Of a DNA stretch of 61,133 bases, positions 1 to 9,657 are shown piece by piece (position 1 is the stretch's first letter; the number at the start of each line of letters is the position of its first letter). A program made the translations under genes and the position numbers. Source of the stretch: JAAGZL01 sp050291725 (GTDB taxonomy: Bacteria > Pseudomonadota > Gammaproteobacteria > Chromatiales > Chromatiaceae); assembly GCA_050291725.1 (NCBI GenBank), contig JBNKKH010000033.1, positions 1 through 61,133 of the forward strand, in the 5' to 3' direction. The notes under the pieces are model-generated. The model made no database searches, was not told the origin of the DNA, and saw only the letters and a program-made list of their open reading frames with translations.

Positions 1-195
1 TCTTCCGCTTCTAGCTCTTCCGCTTCTAGCTCTTCCGCTTCTAGCTCTTCCGCTTCTAGCTCTTCCGCTTCTAGCTCTTCCGCTTCTAGCTCTTCTGCTT
101 CTAGCTCTTCTGCTTCTAGCTCTTCTGCTTCTAGCTCTTCTGCTTCTAGCTCTTCTGCTTCTGGCTCTTCTGCTTCTGGCTCTTCTGCTTCTAGC
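1..195. repeat. 15-bp in-frame tandem repeat in chpA (13 units visible)
   Basis: Thirteen head-to-tail copies of the 15-mer TCTTCCGCTTCTAGC (plus strand) begin at base 1 and probably continue left of the window. Units 1-6 are identical. Units 7-13 carry a C-to-T change, and units 11-12 also carry an A-to-G change. On the coding (minus) strand each unit encodes L/P-E-A-E-E, so unit gain or loss keeps the ChpA frame. The gradient from identical to diverged copies suggests recent expansion on the left side. Confidence 0.95.
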
Positions 196-3100
196 TCCAG
201 TTGAATGTCTTGTTCTTCATCAACCTGAGCTTCACTCTTGAATGTTTCGCCAGATAGAACTGCAGCTATTTCTGCAATAACATCATCAGCTGCCTGAACT
301 TGACCTTTTTGACTTATCTCCTCAATCTGAGATACCAGCCTGTCTGACACATTCTGGGCAAATTCTCTAATTTCAGGGCTATTATCAACCTTATCCCGCT
401 CTACATCAGCAATGAGAGACTCAAAGGCATGGCTCAAGTCTCCTATCTCTTGCACACCAGCCAGCCTAGCGCCACCTTTAAGCGTATGCAGAGTTCGCTG
501 TAGTTCTTGAATAGGATGCTTATTAGTTGGTTCGTTGTTCCATTCAACAAGCGCATGGTCCACATCGTCCATCAACTCAACAGCCTCTTCCAGGAAGATT
601 AAGGTCAGTTCATCGTCGACAGACTCAATATCAAAATCATCATCGATTTTCTTATCTTGCGTAGCAGCAATAGCCACTGGCTCTGGCTCTGGTTCTGGTT
701 CTGGCTGGAGATTAGCTTCAGCAAGATCGGATGCTGATTCAGCTTGAATTGCATCGTCCTGCAACTCAATTTCCGGACCTAAATCCTGCGCCTCATCCTG
801 TTCTGAAATATCTTCTTCTGGCTCAAGCACTGGTTCTGCTTGAATCACATCATCCTTCAACTCAACTTCTAATTCAGGCGCTGAATCTGGTTCTGAGTCA
901 GGTGATGCCAGCTCAATCTCTTCTAACTCATCGCTAAAATCCAGATCTATAGAGTCATCTGTAAGATCGTCATTTACTATCTGGACTGTATCCTGCTCAA
1001 TATCTTGTGCATCAACTGAGTCTTCCGCTTCATCCTCATCCTCATCTTCATCTGGCATAGCCAGAAGATGAGCGGCTTCAATCTCTTGGAGTAAGCCTCG
1101 CCAATCTGGAATCTTAGCCCCTGGTGCATTTATAGCTCGGAGTATGACTTCGAACTGCTCGTTAGCACTTTCAATTAATTCCAGGGTAGTGCTATCGACA
1201 GCCCTATCCTGTTCCAACAGCTCATTCACGTAACTCTCAAGGGCAGAACTTAGTTCCGCCATTGGATCAACGCCAGCCATGTGGGCGCTACCATGTAAAG
1301 TATGGAAAGCTCGTGACACCTCACTATCGAGGGTGCAACTGCCTCCCATCTCTTTACAACTGTGCAAAAACGAACTGATAGTGTCTATATGTGTTTGGGA
1401 CTCGGTAGAGAAAATCTCATGGAGCGTGGGATCAAGTGTTATTGCCGCATCTTCTTCAGCAGCAACATCCTCTTCCAAAAATTCAGGCTCAGGCTCTTGA
1501 TCATTGAGCTCTACAATCTGAGTTGTGACCCCTTGATCATTTTCCCCTTCGTCCACAGCAGCAGGCTCTGCTTCCACTATCTCCAAATCAACAACATTAC
1601 CGGATGTAGGTGACGCAGAAAAATCGGGGGTCGCCAGATTGTATGCGCGCTCTATAATGGGTAAAACATCTATATCAGGAATAACGCCTCTCGACTGACA
1701 ATCTATAAGGACCGGCAGAACCTCCACAGTCTCATTTAGCAGATCTACCATTTCATCAGAAACATTGAGTGTCTGGTCAATAATTTTGTTAAGCATGCTC
1801 TCTATGGACCAAGCAAGCTCTCCAATAATCTTTGCTCCAACCAGACGCCCACTCCCCTTCAGGGTATGGAAAGACCTACGAAAGGTAATTAAAGACTCAG
1901 TGTCCTTTAAATCATCCAACCATTTGGACATATATTCACGAATTACATCCAGTTCTTCCCTGGCCTCCTCAATAAATATCTCCAGAATTTCAGGGTCTAT
2001 ATCCTCCAGGCTGGGTTTTTCTGCAGATGGAACATGTTCTTGCAACACCTCAACATCTGTCTCTTCACTGAATGATATTTCGTAACTATCCTGTTCTAAC
2101 AGCTGATCAGCTTCCAGCAGTGATGAATCCATATCAGTGTCATGAATCAATCCTGGTATACTCTCCTCCCCTTCAGCACTGGCGTAAAACTCTTCGTCCA
2201 CAGAGTCATGCTCAGTACCAAGGCGCACCAAGGCCTCGCGCGCTACATCCAGAATATCATTCTGAATACCACGCCCATCTGCAATGGTCTCCATGAAATA
2301 CTCAATACTGGTAATAGCGTCAGCGAAGGCGTTAAGTCGCGTAGTATCCGGGATAGCCTTATTAGCTATCAACTCATTTGACACATAACCTGCGGTAGCT
2401 CGCAACAACCCGGAGATATCAAACATCTTGAGCATCTCAAAGGCGCCAGCAATTGCGTAAAAGTGTTGGGGAACTTTCTCCAGTACCTGTGTCTTATCTG
2501 GGTCTTTTATATAAGTAAGAATGGCATCCTTGATCTTAGCCATATCAACACTAGCTTCACGCACCACAGAATCTGTCAGACGGTCGAACTCACCTTTTGG
2601 TAGTATTTCATCTTTTCGTGATGACTTCTCTTCTGCAGAGGATTCATCAGCAGCACTAATTATTTGGGTATTTTCAATTATCTGGGTCTTTACAAAGTTG
2701 GCCAGATTCTCGAGAGATGATTCGATGAATACAATATCCCCAGCCATCTCAAGCAGATCTGATTCCTTAACCACATCACCAGCGCTTGCAATTTTATTTA
2801 TCTTTTCAGCTTGCATCTTCATGCGCTGACATAGATCTCCATGACCTATCATGTCGAGTGTATCTGCAACCTTACGCATGGGTTGTTCTAAGGTTTGCAG
2901 TTGGCCAGAGTCATTGTTCTTTGTACGTATAAACAGGTCTAGTACATCCTTGATCTCGACCAACTCAGAACTGATTGCATCCTTGAGGTTTTCCAGTAAT
3001 TCGCTACTGGGAAGCCCCATACTATCCCGGCCTTGCTCGACAAGCTGTTGGCTTATAGCCAGACTATCTAACTCAAACTTCTTCTTAACCGATTTGACAA

Positions 3101-3944
3101 GTTCATCGTCCTCTTTTACATGAGCGACGTGATATAGCAGGTCACGCATAGTCCCTACAGTAGGAGTCTCTGCTACAGAACGCTCACCCTCTTTTATTAT
3201 GCGTCTGAGTTCACGATCGACCTTGCCAAATAGAAGTTTGACTTGTGTATTGGGTGATTCAAGATTTTCCAGTGGTGCCGAAAGCGCTGCCCTTGCTACC
3301 TGAAACAGACTTCGCACCTGACCTGTTCCTGACACATCCTGCAGCCTTTCCAGGATGACGCGCAGGCCCTCAATACCGGTAATAGGGTCATTGTTATAGA
3401 ACCACTTCAGGAGGCAAAGATGATATTTGTATCTAAGCCTTTTAGCCACACGCGGCAGTCTGCTACTACCCTCTTCAGAGACCTCATTATTTGTAGACAG
3501 CCTCTTTTCTAATTCTGGCGCAGCCAGCTCTACCTCAGAAAGAAGATCAGCACCACGCACAATGCGCAGATCATTTATTAGTGGCAGGATAATAGCCGGA
3601 TGATCGAGAGCTCCGTCCTGGAGCTTCTCCAGATAATCAGGCATTGTGACCAAACCTTGCATAAGAGCTTCGGCAGCATGCTCGACGAAATTCTCATGTA
3701 TGTTGTCATTAGCAATGGAGATTGCTACCTGCTCCATCTCATCCGCCAACATTATCGCACCCTGTATTTCCAATATCTGCAAGGTACCTTTTACCTGATG
3801 CAGATATTGGCTACATGCGATCATCAGCTCGGACTCGCCGGTACCAAACGTGTACTCTTCAAGGGCATCACGAGCCTGTAAAACGACTCGATCCAGCTCT
3901 TCTTTGATCCACTTTATTTTACTGTGGTCGTGAGTTTCACTCAT
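1..3944 (-). CDS. chpA: ChpA-type chemosensory histidine kinase, N-terminal part (cut by left edge)
   Basis: Minus-strand reading frame from the ATG at 3942-3944, open for about 1,314 codons to the window edge. It is the hybrid CheA-like kinase of the Pil-Chp pathway controlling twitching motility. Several Hpt-like modules are visible. The first, near residue 49, carries HQVKG. Later ones carry HTLKGSGRLVG (about residue 693), HTLHGSAHMAG (about 883) and HTLKGGARLAG (about 1150). The histidine in each is the expected phosphoacceptor. Modules are joined by long acidic linkers, including a (EP)n run near 680-705 and a pentapeptide repeat (EAEEL-like) at the edge. The CheA dimerisation, ATPase, CheW and receiver domains expected at the C-terminus lie outside the window. 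The gene follows pilJ, the usual position. Many short plus-strand frames opposite it are shadows. Confidence 0.9.
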   Translation of the reverse strand, partial: MSETHDHSKIKWIKEELDRVVLQARDALEEYTFGTGESELMIACSQYLHQVKGTLQILEIQGAIMLADEMEQVAISIANDNIHENFVEHAAEALMQGLVTMPDYLEKLQDGALDHPAIILPLINDLRIVRGADLLSEVELAAPELEKRLSTNNEVSEEGSSRLPRVAKRLRYKYHLCLLKWFYNNDPITGIEGLRVILERLQDVSGTGQVRSLFQVARAALSAPLENLESPNTQVKLLFGKVDRELRRIIKEGERSVAETPTVGTMRDLLYHVAHVKEDDELVKSVKKKFELDSLAISQQLVEQGRDSMGLPSSELLENLKDAISSELVEIKDVLDLFIRTKNNDSGQLQTLEQPMRKVADTLDMIGHGDLCQRMKMQAEKINKIASAGDVVKESDLLEMAGDIVFIESSLENLANFVKTQIIENTQIISAADESSAEEKSSRKDEILPKGEFDRLTDSVVREASVDMAKIKDAILTYIKDPDKTQVLEKVPQHFYAIAGAFEMLKMFDISGLLRATAGYVSNELIANKAIPDTTRLNAFADAITSIEYFMETIADGRGIQNDILDVAREALVRLGTEHDSVDEEFYASAEGEESIPGLIHDTDMDSSLLEADQLLEQDSYEISFSEETDVEVLQEHVPSAEKPSLEDIDPEILEIFIEEAREELDVIREYMSKWLDDLKDTESLITFRRSFHTLKGSGRLVGAKIIGELAWSIESMLNKIIDQTLNVSDEMVDLLNETVEVLPVLIDCQSRGVIPDIDVLPIIERAYNLATPDFSASPTSGNVVDLEIVEAEPAAVDEGENDQGVTTQIVELNDQEPEPEFLEEDVAAEEDAAITLDPTLHEIFSTESQTHIDTISSFLHSCKEMGGSCTLDSEVSRAFHTLHGSAHMAGVDPMAELSSALESYVNELLEQDRAVDSTTLELIESANEQFEVILRAINAPGAKIPDWRGLLQEIEAAHLLAMPDEDEDEDEAEDSVDAQDIEQDTVQIVNDDLTDDSIDLDFSDELEEIELASPDSEPDSAPELEVELKDDVIQAEPVLEPEEDISEQDEAQDLGPEIELQDDAIQAESASDLAEANLQPEPEPEPEPVAIAATQDKKIDDDFDIESVDDELTLIFLEEAVELMDDVDHALVEWNNEPTNKHPIQELQRTLHTLKGGARLAGVQEIGDLSHAFESLIADVERDKVDNSPEIREFAQNVSDRLVSQIEEISQKGQVQAADDVIAEIAAVLSGETFKSEAQVDEEQDIQLELEAEEPEAEEPEAEELEAEELEAEELEAEELEAEELEAEELEAEELEAEELEAEELEAEELEAE

Positions 3945-4010
3945 ACCTTACTCGCAATCATTGCCTTGGGCAGACAGTTATTAACGACGCTGCGCATTCG
4001 ATTAACCTGA

Positions 4011-5675
4011 TTATTCAGGCAGACGGAATCCAGCAACAGACTCTCTAAGCTCATCCGCCAAACCTGCAAGCATTCCAATGGAGGTTGCGGTCTGGTTAGT
4101 TCCATCCAGAGTTTGAGTAGTAATTTCCTGAATAACACTCATGGTATCGTTAATCGTGGTCGCGCCAGCTAACTGCTGTTGAGCAGAGCCCGCGATCTTC
4201 TGGGTTACTTCAGCAATGTGAGTCGAAACGTTCTCAATCTCCATCAACGCATCACCCGCATCCTCCGCAAGCTTTGCACCAGATACCACCTCTTTGGTAG
4301 TGGTTTCCATGGAACTAACAGCCTCACTGGTATCGGCCTGAATGGTTTTAACCAAGGCCTCAATCTGTTTAGTCGCATTACTGGAGCGCTCAGCTAGTCG
4401 CTGAACCTCATCCGCAACCACCGCAAAACCGCGACCAGCCTCACCGGCCATGGCTGCCTGCATAGCTGCATTCAGAGCAAGAATGTTGGTTTGGTCCGCA
4501 ATATCGTCAATAATTTCAACGATGTCACCAATTTCCTGAGAGCTTTCACCCAAACGCTTAATACGCTTAGATGTCTCCTGAATCTGCTCCCTAATGTTAT
4601 CCATACCGAGGATAGTACGACGTACTGTATCAGCACCCTTACTCGCTATTTCCACAGAGTGCTGAGCAACTTCTGCTGATTCGTTAGCGTCGCTAGACAT
4701 CTGATCAATGGTCTCAGCCATGTCGTTAATAGCACTACTGGCAAATGTGATCTGCTCTGCTTGGTGCCCAGACGCCTCTGAAAGATGCATAGCAGTTGCT
4801 CGAGTCTCCTGAGCAGACGATGCCACCCTCTCTGAAGTTTGGTTAATGGAGTTAACCACGTTACGTAGAGCTTCAATGGTGTAGTTGATGGAGTCAGCTA
4901 TAGCCCCTGTTACGTCTTCCGTAACAGTAGCCTGTACTGTAAGGTCACCGTCGGCCAGATCTCCCATCTCATCAAGCAGTGTTAAAATAGCCTCCTGACT
5001 CTTCTCATTCTGCTCTTTGAGTAGATCGCCCGCATCACTATCAGTTGAAGTCAATTTCGACTTACGCACAAAGAACAGCAGAATCGCCAAAATAAGGAAA
5101 AAAGCGGCCATGCCGGTACCAGCCTGCAATCCAATTATTGAAAAACGACCTGGAGACTGAGCGTAGACAGCGAGCAGTTTTTTGGCTGCAGCATTCACCT
5201 TGTCAGAGTTAACGACAACTTCATTCTTTACACTAAGGGAAGATGACAAAGTAGGTGCAGCAATTATTGCAGATTTATGTGATAGGACATCGTCAGCATT
5301 CTGGCCTAACTTTTTCCATTCCGCCTCAACCTTTTTCAATGCGGCATCAGCTCCTTCCGGGACAGGAGGAACACCCCTGTCAGGTATGCCACTCCTTAGC
5401 TCCTTAATATATTTATCAAAGGTGTTTCTAGCCCCTTGCAACTTTACGAAGGCATCTTCATCACCAGCTATCGAAGATAGTGTATTTTTCGCTATTCGCT
5501 CAGAAAGCACACGAAGTTCGGCAGCACGCGATTGGTACGCCTCGTCGACCGCATCCGAGTTTAATGCATGAATAAATACCACAACAGCCAAGACCAGCGA
5601 GACCAACATGCCAATCGTAACTAACTTGGCAGACTGATTTGAAGCTGATCCTTTTTTCCCAGATTTTGTTTTCAT
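4011..5675 (-). CDS. pilJ: Type IV pilus methyl-accepting chemotaxis transducer PilJ
   Basis: A 554-aa membrane chemoreceptor feeding the Pil-Chp pathway. TM1 is about residues 18-38. A periplasmic PilJ-type region follows, and TM2 is about 180-204. A HAMP-like stretch comes next, then a signalling domain whose hairpin tip (about 392-431) reads ADQTNILALNAAMQAAMAGE and then GRGFAVVADEVQRLAERS. The QAAMAGEAG version is typical of PilJ rather than of flagellar MCPs. I chose the ATG at 5675, preceded by a GGGAGA-type ribosome site. The frame can be extended 12 codons to an ATG at 5711, but that adds nothing PilJ-like. It lies between pilI and chpA. Confidence 0.93.
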   Translation of the reverse strand: MKTKSGKKGSASNQSAKLVTIGMLVSLVLAVVVFIHALNSDAVDEAYQSRAAELRVLSERIAKNTLSSIAGDEDAFVKLQGARNTFDKYIKELRSGIPDRGVPPVPEGADAALKKVEAEWKKLGQNADDVLSHKSAIIAAPTLSSSLSVKNEVVVNSDKVNAAAKKLLAVYAQSPGRFSIIGLQAGTGMAAFFLILAILLFFVRKSKLTSTDSDAGDLLKEQNEKSQEAILTLLDEMGDLADGDLTVQATVTEDVTGAIADSINYTIEALRNVVNSINQTSERVASSAQETRATAMHLSEASGHQAEQITFASSAINDMAETIDQMSSDANESAEVAQHSVEIASKGADTVRRTILGMDNIREQIQETSKRIKRLGESSQEIGDIVEIIDDIADQTNILALNAAMQAAMAGEAGRGFAVVADEVQRLAERSSNATKQIEALVKTIQADTSEAVSSMETTTKEVVSGAKLAEDAGDALMEIENVSTHIAEVTQKIAGSAQQQLAGATTINDTMSVIQEITTQTLDGTNQTATSIGMLAGLADELRESVAGFRLPE

Positions 5676-5771
5676 TTTTTCAATTTCTCCCGAAAGAGCG
5701 AAAATTACCAATGCCCCATAGCATCATTAATCGTTACTTACTAAAGAATAAATACACCCCATGATCTAGAC

Positions 5772-6323
5772 TCAAGCAGCTACCACCTGAAAGCCCTGAT
5801 CTTCGGCGAGTACACGCATACTCAATATAGAGCACAAAATACCATCAACATCATATGCACCAGAAACATAATTGTTTACCGGTTTGTCTACAGTGTGCTC
5901 CTGTACATGTAAATCCGTATTAAAATGACGCATACCATATACATCATCTACCATCAGGCCTGCAAACAGCCCTTCATGCTCAATAACTAATATTCTAGTT
6001 TTACGCCCTACAGAGAGCGGCTTGCCGCCAAGAAACTGCTGCAAATCAAATATCGGCAACAGACTACCTCTAACATTCGCCACTCCCCGCACCCATTTTT
6101 TCGCACCAGGAACAGACGAAACATTCTGCGGATAGTTAAGAATCTCTTTTACGTCACCAAGGGCGGTAAGAAACTTTTTGCCCAGGATAGTAAACAGCAC
6201 ACCTTCCCAGAATAGTTTTGACTCTTCTTTATGAGGAATGTCGAAAGCAAACTCGCGACTTTTATTCTCAATATCCTGCAATAACAGGATAATTTCATTT
6301 GATTCAGACTTGGCAGTAGGCAT
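5772..6323 (-). CDS. pilI: CheW-like adaptor PilI
   Basis: A 183-aa protein made almost entirely of one CheW domain. It contains FTILGKKFLTALGDVKEIL, then the conserved VRGVANVRGSLLPIFDLQQF stretch, and ends with a C-terminal beta segment. CheW-family adaptors couple the receptor (PilJ) to the kinase (ChpA) on the cytoplasmic face of the membrane. Its place between pilH and pilJ is the standard one and supports PilI over other CheW paralogues. The ATG at 6321-6323 is the only reasonable start. It is probably cotranscribed with pilG and pilH. Confidence 0.92.
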   Translation of the reverse strand: MPTAKSESNEIILLLQDIENKSREFAFDIPHKEESKLFWEGVLFTILGKKFLTALGDVKEILNYPQNVSSVPGAKKWVRGVANVRGSLLPIFDLQQFLGGKPLSVGRKTRILVIEHEGLFAGLMVDDVYGMRHFNTDLHVQEHTVDKPVNNYVSGAYDVDGILCSILSMRVLAEDQGFQVVAA

Positions 6324-6347
6324 TATTATGTTCCGTTCATGTCCCGC

Positions 6348-6788
6348 CTATAGTACTTGACTGATCTTGGCCAGCAGCTCATCTTTCTCTACCGGCTTCA
6401 CCAAATACTCTCTCGCTCCCTGGCGTATTGCCCAAGTTTTATCTGTATCCTGATCCTTGGTTGTCACCATTATTATCGGGATATTGGAAGTTTCTGGATC
6501 ACGACTCAACAGTCTAGTGGCCTGAAAACCGTTCAACCCAGGCATTACCACATCCATAAGCACTAAATCAGGCTTGTTAGCACGGGCCTGACTAATGCCC
6601 ATCTCTCCATTATCCGCAACCAAAACTTTACAGCCGGCCTCTTCCAGATAACCTTTTAAAATGTGTAGTTGAGTAGGAGAATCGTCAACAATGAGGATAG
6701 AGCACCCCTGCAGATCTACAGTTCCTGCAGATTTTTCTGTTTTATTAGAGTCAGTTGTTTTTTTACTTTTTTTAGAAAAGAATCTCAT
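6348..6788 (-). CDS. pilH: Response regulator PilH
   Basis: A 146-aa single receiver domain with a basic, low-complexity N-terminal extension of about 25 residues. The acidic pair is D35/D36, the phosphoacceptor is D79 in LVLMDVVMPG, a T at 109-110 is the signalling residue and the invariant lysine is K131 (YLVKP). There is no output domain. In the Pil-Chp system PilH acts with PilG to tune the pilus motors PilB and PilT/PilU. Position two of the operon and the MDVVMPGLNGFQ signature point to PilH. The lysine-rich extension may be a membrane or protein contact (inference). Confidence 0.9.
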   Translation of the reverse strand: MRFFSKKSKKTTDSNKTEKSAGTVDLQGCSILIVDDSPTQLHILKGYLEEAGCKVLVADNGEMGISQARANKPDLVLMDVVMPGLNGFQATRLLSRDPETSNIPIIMVTTKDQDTDKTWAIRQGAREYLVKPVEKDELLAKISQVL

Positions 6789-6836
6789 TATTTTTACCAG
6801 TCACCACAATATGAAAGATATTTTAAGTCACCCAGA

Positions 6837-7235
6837 TTACGCGGCCCTAGTAGCATACTCCTTAATTGCATCTAACAACTCATTCTTGGTAAAGGGCTTG
6901 GTTAAATACTGCTCTGAACCAACAATCCTTCCCCTGGCGCGATCAAACAACCCATCCTTACTTGATAACATTATCACTGGCGTATGTCTAAATTCGGCGT
7001 TATTTTTTATTAGGGCACAGGTCTGATAACCATCCAGTCGTGGCATCATAATGTCAACAAAAATCACATCTGGCCGGTTATCTGCAATCATTGCCAAAGC
7101 TTCGAATCCATCTGTAGCAGTCAACACCTCACATCCAGCATTTTTCAGCAGACTTTCTGCTGTCCTGCGTATGGTCTTACTATCATCAATGACCATCACT
7201 TTGAGGCCTGAGACATTATCAGGTTCTTTTTGCAT
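6837..7235 (-). CDS. pilG: Response regulator PilG
   Basis: A 132-aa stand-alone receiver domain. The acidic pocket is D17/D18, the phosphoacceptor is D61 in VIFVDIMMPRLDGYQTC, S91/S92 are the signalling residues and K113 lies in YLTKP. The DIMMPRLDGYQT string and first place in the operon are characteristic of PilG, the regulator that ChpA phosphorylates to promote pilus extension. Its upstream region is the 394-bp divergent interval shared with gshB, so the operon promoter should lie there. Confidence 0.92.
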   Translation of the reverse strand: MQKEPDNVSGLKVMVIDDSKTIRRTAESLLKNAGCEVLTATDGFEALAMIADNRPDVIFVDIMMPRLDGYQTCALIKNNAEFRHTPVIMLSSKDGLFDRARGRIVGSEQYLTKPFTKNELLDAIKEYATRAA

Positions 7236-7629
7236 TAAAGGCTCTCTTATTTGTGCATTGCTTGTTTTCTAAAACTGAAAGCTACGGCTTCCCCTGTTTA
7301 GCTTTTTATCTACTCTTAATGTGTTTTGCTGTCAGCGCAACAATACAATCTTCGGGCAGTTTGCGGACCAAAACAACATCAAGATCCCTTACGCGCACAC
7401 GTATGGCTGTTACATCATACCGAACCATAACAATTGATTTAAGATTCTGCAACAACTCATTGATCGTATTGAAACATTCCCTGTAGTGTTAAAATTTTGA
7501 CAGATATTTTCATTCTGCAATTACCCGCAAAGAATATCTGTGAATAAATGCTCATAATGCTAAATTAACATCTTTCAATCACCCTCTTTAATTTGTCCTA
7601 ATGAACCTATAATCGGGTAACATACAGCC
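7236..7629. other. Divergent intergenic region pilG/gshB
   Basis: This AT-rich interval of 394 bp separates pilG (minus) from gshB (plus), and no convincing gene is seen in it. A perfect -10 hexamer TATAAT sits at 7608-7613, only 17 bp before the gshB ATG, with no good -35 at standard spacing. If used, the gshB leader would be only about 10 nt and lack an obvious ribosome site. The pilG operon promoter must also lie here but I cannot pick it out. Confidence 0.5.
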
Positions 7630-8580
7630 ATGAGTATTTCCCTTGGCATTGTGATGGACCCAATTGATACCATCACCACATATAAAGACAGCAGCTTTGC
7701 CATGATGCTGGAGGCCCAGAGCAGAAAGTGGGACATCTGGTACATGGAGTTGAACGACCTCTATCTTGCAGAGCATCAAGCTTATGGCCGAATGCGACAA
7801 GTTGAGGTTAGAGACGACAGCAAATCCTGGTACAGCTTCGGTTCTGAGCGTAACTGTCCATTGAGCGAACTGGATGCAATCCTGATGCGTAAGGATCCAC
7901 CATTCGATATGGAGTACATCTACTCCACATATATCTTGGAAGCCGCGGAGAGAGATGGCACCCTCATAGTAAATCGCCCCAGTAGCCTTAGGGATGCAAA
8001 CGAGAAACTTTTCACCTCTTGGTTTCCCCAGTGCTGCACTTCCAGCATTGTCACCAGAAACCAGCAACAGCTAATAGAATTCCTTGAAAAACAAGAAGAT
8101 ATAATCCTAAAGCCATTAGACGGAATGGGCGGAGCATCAATTTTTCGACTAAGACTTGGCGACCCCAATACAAATGTAGTTATAGAAACGCTTACAGAAC
8201 ACGAAACTAAATATACTATGGCACAGCGCTATCTACCTGAGATCAGCGCTGGAGATAAACGTATCTTGATGGTAGATGGCGACGCCATTCCTTACGCCCT
8301 CGCTCGCATACCGCAGGATGGCGAAACCAGGGGAAATCTGGCAGCTGGGGGACGTGGCGAAGGCATCCCCCTATCAGATCGGGACCTATGGATTTCCCAG
8401 CAAGTTGGCCCTACTCTAAGGGAGAGAGGCATCCTATTTGCCGGACTGGACGTGATAGGCGATTATCTGACCGAGATAAATGTAACCAGCCCCACCTGCA
8501 TCAGAGAACTGGACAATCAGTTTGGACTAAACATCAGCGCCCAACTACTGAACAAGATTGAAGACAAAATAAAGAAATGA
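7630..8580 (+). CDS. gshB: Glutathione synthetase
   Basis: A 316-aa ATP-grasp ligase that joins gamma-glutamylcysteine and glycine to make glutathione in the cytoplasm. It matches the enterobacterial GshB pattern throughout. Visible strings include GIVMDP then KDSSFAMMLEAQ at the N-terminus, LMRKDPPFDMEYIYSTYIL, the ATP-grasp loop KPLDGMGGASIFRL, RGNLAAGGRGE, and EINVTSPTCIREL at the C-terminus. Length is normal. The stop overlaps the start of the next gene by four bases, which suggests translational coupling. gshA is not in the window. The ggt gene at 41699-43408 is a second glutathione-related gene here. Confidence 0.96.
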   Translation: MSISLGIVMDPIDTITTYKDSSFAMMLEAQSRKWDIWYMELNDLYLAEHQAYGRMRQVEVRDDSKSWYSFGSERNCPLSELDAILMRKDPPFDMEYIYSTYILEAAERDGTLIVNRPSSLRDANEKLFTSWFPQCCTSSIVTRNQQQLIEFLEKQEDIILKPLDGMGGASIFRLRLGDPNTNVVIETLTEHETKYTMAQRYLPEISAGDKRILMVDGDAIPYALARIPQDGETRGNLAAGGRGEGIPLSDRDLWISQQVGPTLRERGILFAGLDVIGDYLTEINVTSPTCIRELDNQFGLNISAQLLNKIEDKIKK

Positions 8581-9650
8581 GAAGAGTTAACCCCCCTCGC
8601 CTACCAATAATTCTCCTAACACTTATTGGCCTAATAATCGGCGGTTGCCATCAACAGGAGCAGGTCACAACCACCAAATTCCTGGCTTTCGGCACCATTA
8701 TTGACCTAAGCATCGCAGGTGTCTCGAAAAAGAAGGCAGAACAGGCCACCGCCGCCGTTGAGCAGGATTTTGCCCAGATGCACAAATCCTGGCACGCCTG
8801 GGACCCAGGCCCCCTGGGACGGGTCAACCGCTTGATATCCCAGGGAGAGACTTTTGCTACCCCACCATCGGTATTGGAACTGATTAGACAGGGTGCCAAG
8901 ATATCCATACAAAGCAACCATCTGTTCAACCCAGCCATTGGTAATCTGATAGATGCCTGGGGCTTTCAAAGCGACGATCCAGAAGGGCATAGGCCACCCA
9001 AACCAGAAAAAATTGCCCAGCTCCTACAACAAAACCCTCGCATGAGTGATCTAGTTCTAGATGGAATTAACCTGCATAGCACCAACCCCAATGTGAAACT
9101 GGATTTCGGAGCCTTCGGTAAAGGCTTCGGCATAGATCTAGCAATTAATCATCTGCGCCAACTAGGCATAGAGAACGCCATCCTCAATGCCGGAGGTGAC
9201 CTCAGGGCTATAGGCTCTCCCCAAGGGCGCCCCTGGAAGATCGCCATTCGCCACCCTTCAGGCAAAGGGGTTTTGGCTGGATTAGATGTCTCTGGTGATG
9301 AGAGCGTATTCACATCTGGAGATTATGAACGCAACTTCAACTGGAAAGGGAAGCGTTACCACCACATAATAGACCCGCGTACAGGATACCCTGCTGTCGG
9401 CACCAAATCGGTTACCGTTATCCACTCTGATGCTGCAACCGCAGATGCTGCCGCTACCGCTCTGTTTGTTGCAGGCCCAGATGGCTGGTACAACATTGCG
9501 CAGAAAATGGGGATAAAATATGTGCTCTTGATTGACTCAAATGATAAAGCCCATATGAATCCAGCAATGAGGAAGAGACTAAAACTAGATTCCGAGCAAT
9601 ATGAAATCCAGCTTAGTCCTCCGCTGATAACTAACAGTAATACAGATTAA
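8577..9650 (+). CDS. apbE: ApbE-family FAD:protein FMN transferase (lipoprotein)
   Basis: A 357-aa protein with a lipoprotein signal peptide: a hydrophobic stretch at 9-23 and a probable lipobox cysteine at C24 (IIGGC). It shows ApbE hallmarks: FLAFGTIIDLSI, the DFGAFGKGFGID motif, NAGGDLRAIG, RYHHIIDPRTGYP and the C-terminal metal and flavin segment SDAATADAAATALF. ApbE enzymes attach FMN covalently to threonines of flavoproteins such as RnfG and NqrC, outside the inner membrane. No such target is in the window. The gene starts inside the gshB stop (ATGA overlap). Confidence 0.92.
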   Translation: MRRVNPPRLPIILLTLIGLIIGGCHQQEQVTTTKFLAFGTIIDLSIAGVSKKKAEQATAAVEQDFAQMHKSWHAWDPGPLGRVNRLISQGETFATPPSVLELIRQGAKISIQSNHLFNPAIGNLIDAWGFQSDDPEGHRPPKPEKIAQLLQQNPRMSDLVLDGINLHSTNPNVKLDFGAFGKGFGIDLAINHLRQLGIENAILNAGGDLRAIGSPQGRPWKIAIRHPSGKGVLAGLDVSGDESVFTSGDYERNFNWKGKRYHHIIDPRTGYPAVGTKSVTVIHSDAATADAAATALFVAGPDGWYNIAQKMGIKYVLLIDSNDKAHMNPAMRKRLKLDSEQYEIQLSPPLITNSNTD

Positions 9651-9657
9651 CCTAATA

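Noticed and set aside
1..195. CRISPR-like repetition
   Set aside because: Units are directly contiguous with no spacers and are in frame within chpA. It is a coding minisatellite.
535..3907. Numerous plus-strand open frames of 60-106 codons
   Set aside because: They lie opposite one continuous minus-strand frame with clear Hpt motifs (chpA), and their translations are low-complexity serine-rich products of the acidic linkers.
5676..5711. Longer PilJ start
   Set aside because: The 12 added codons have no ribosome site ahead. The ATG at 5675 has a GGGAGA site and gives the usual short N-terminus.
7588..8168. Minus-strand frames opposite gshB
   Set aside because: gshB matches its family along its whole length, and the minus frames show no family motif.
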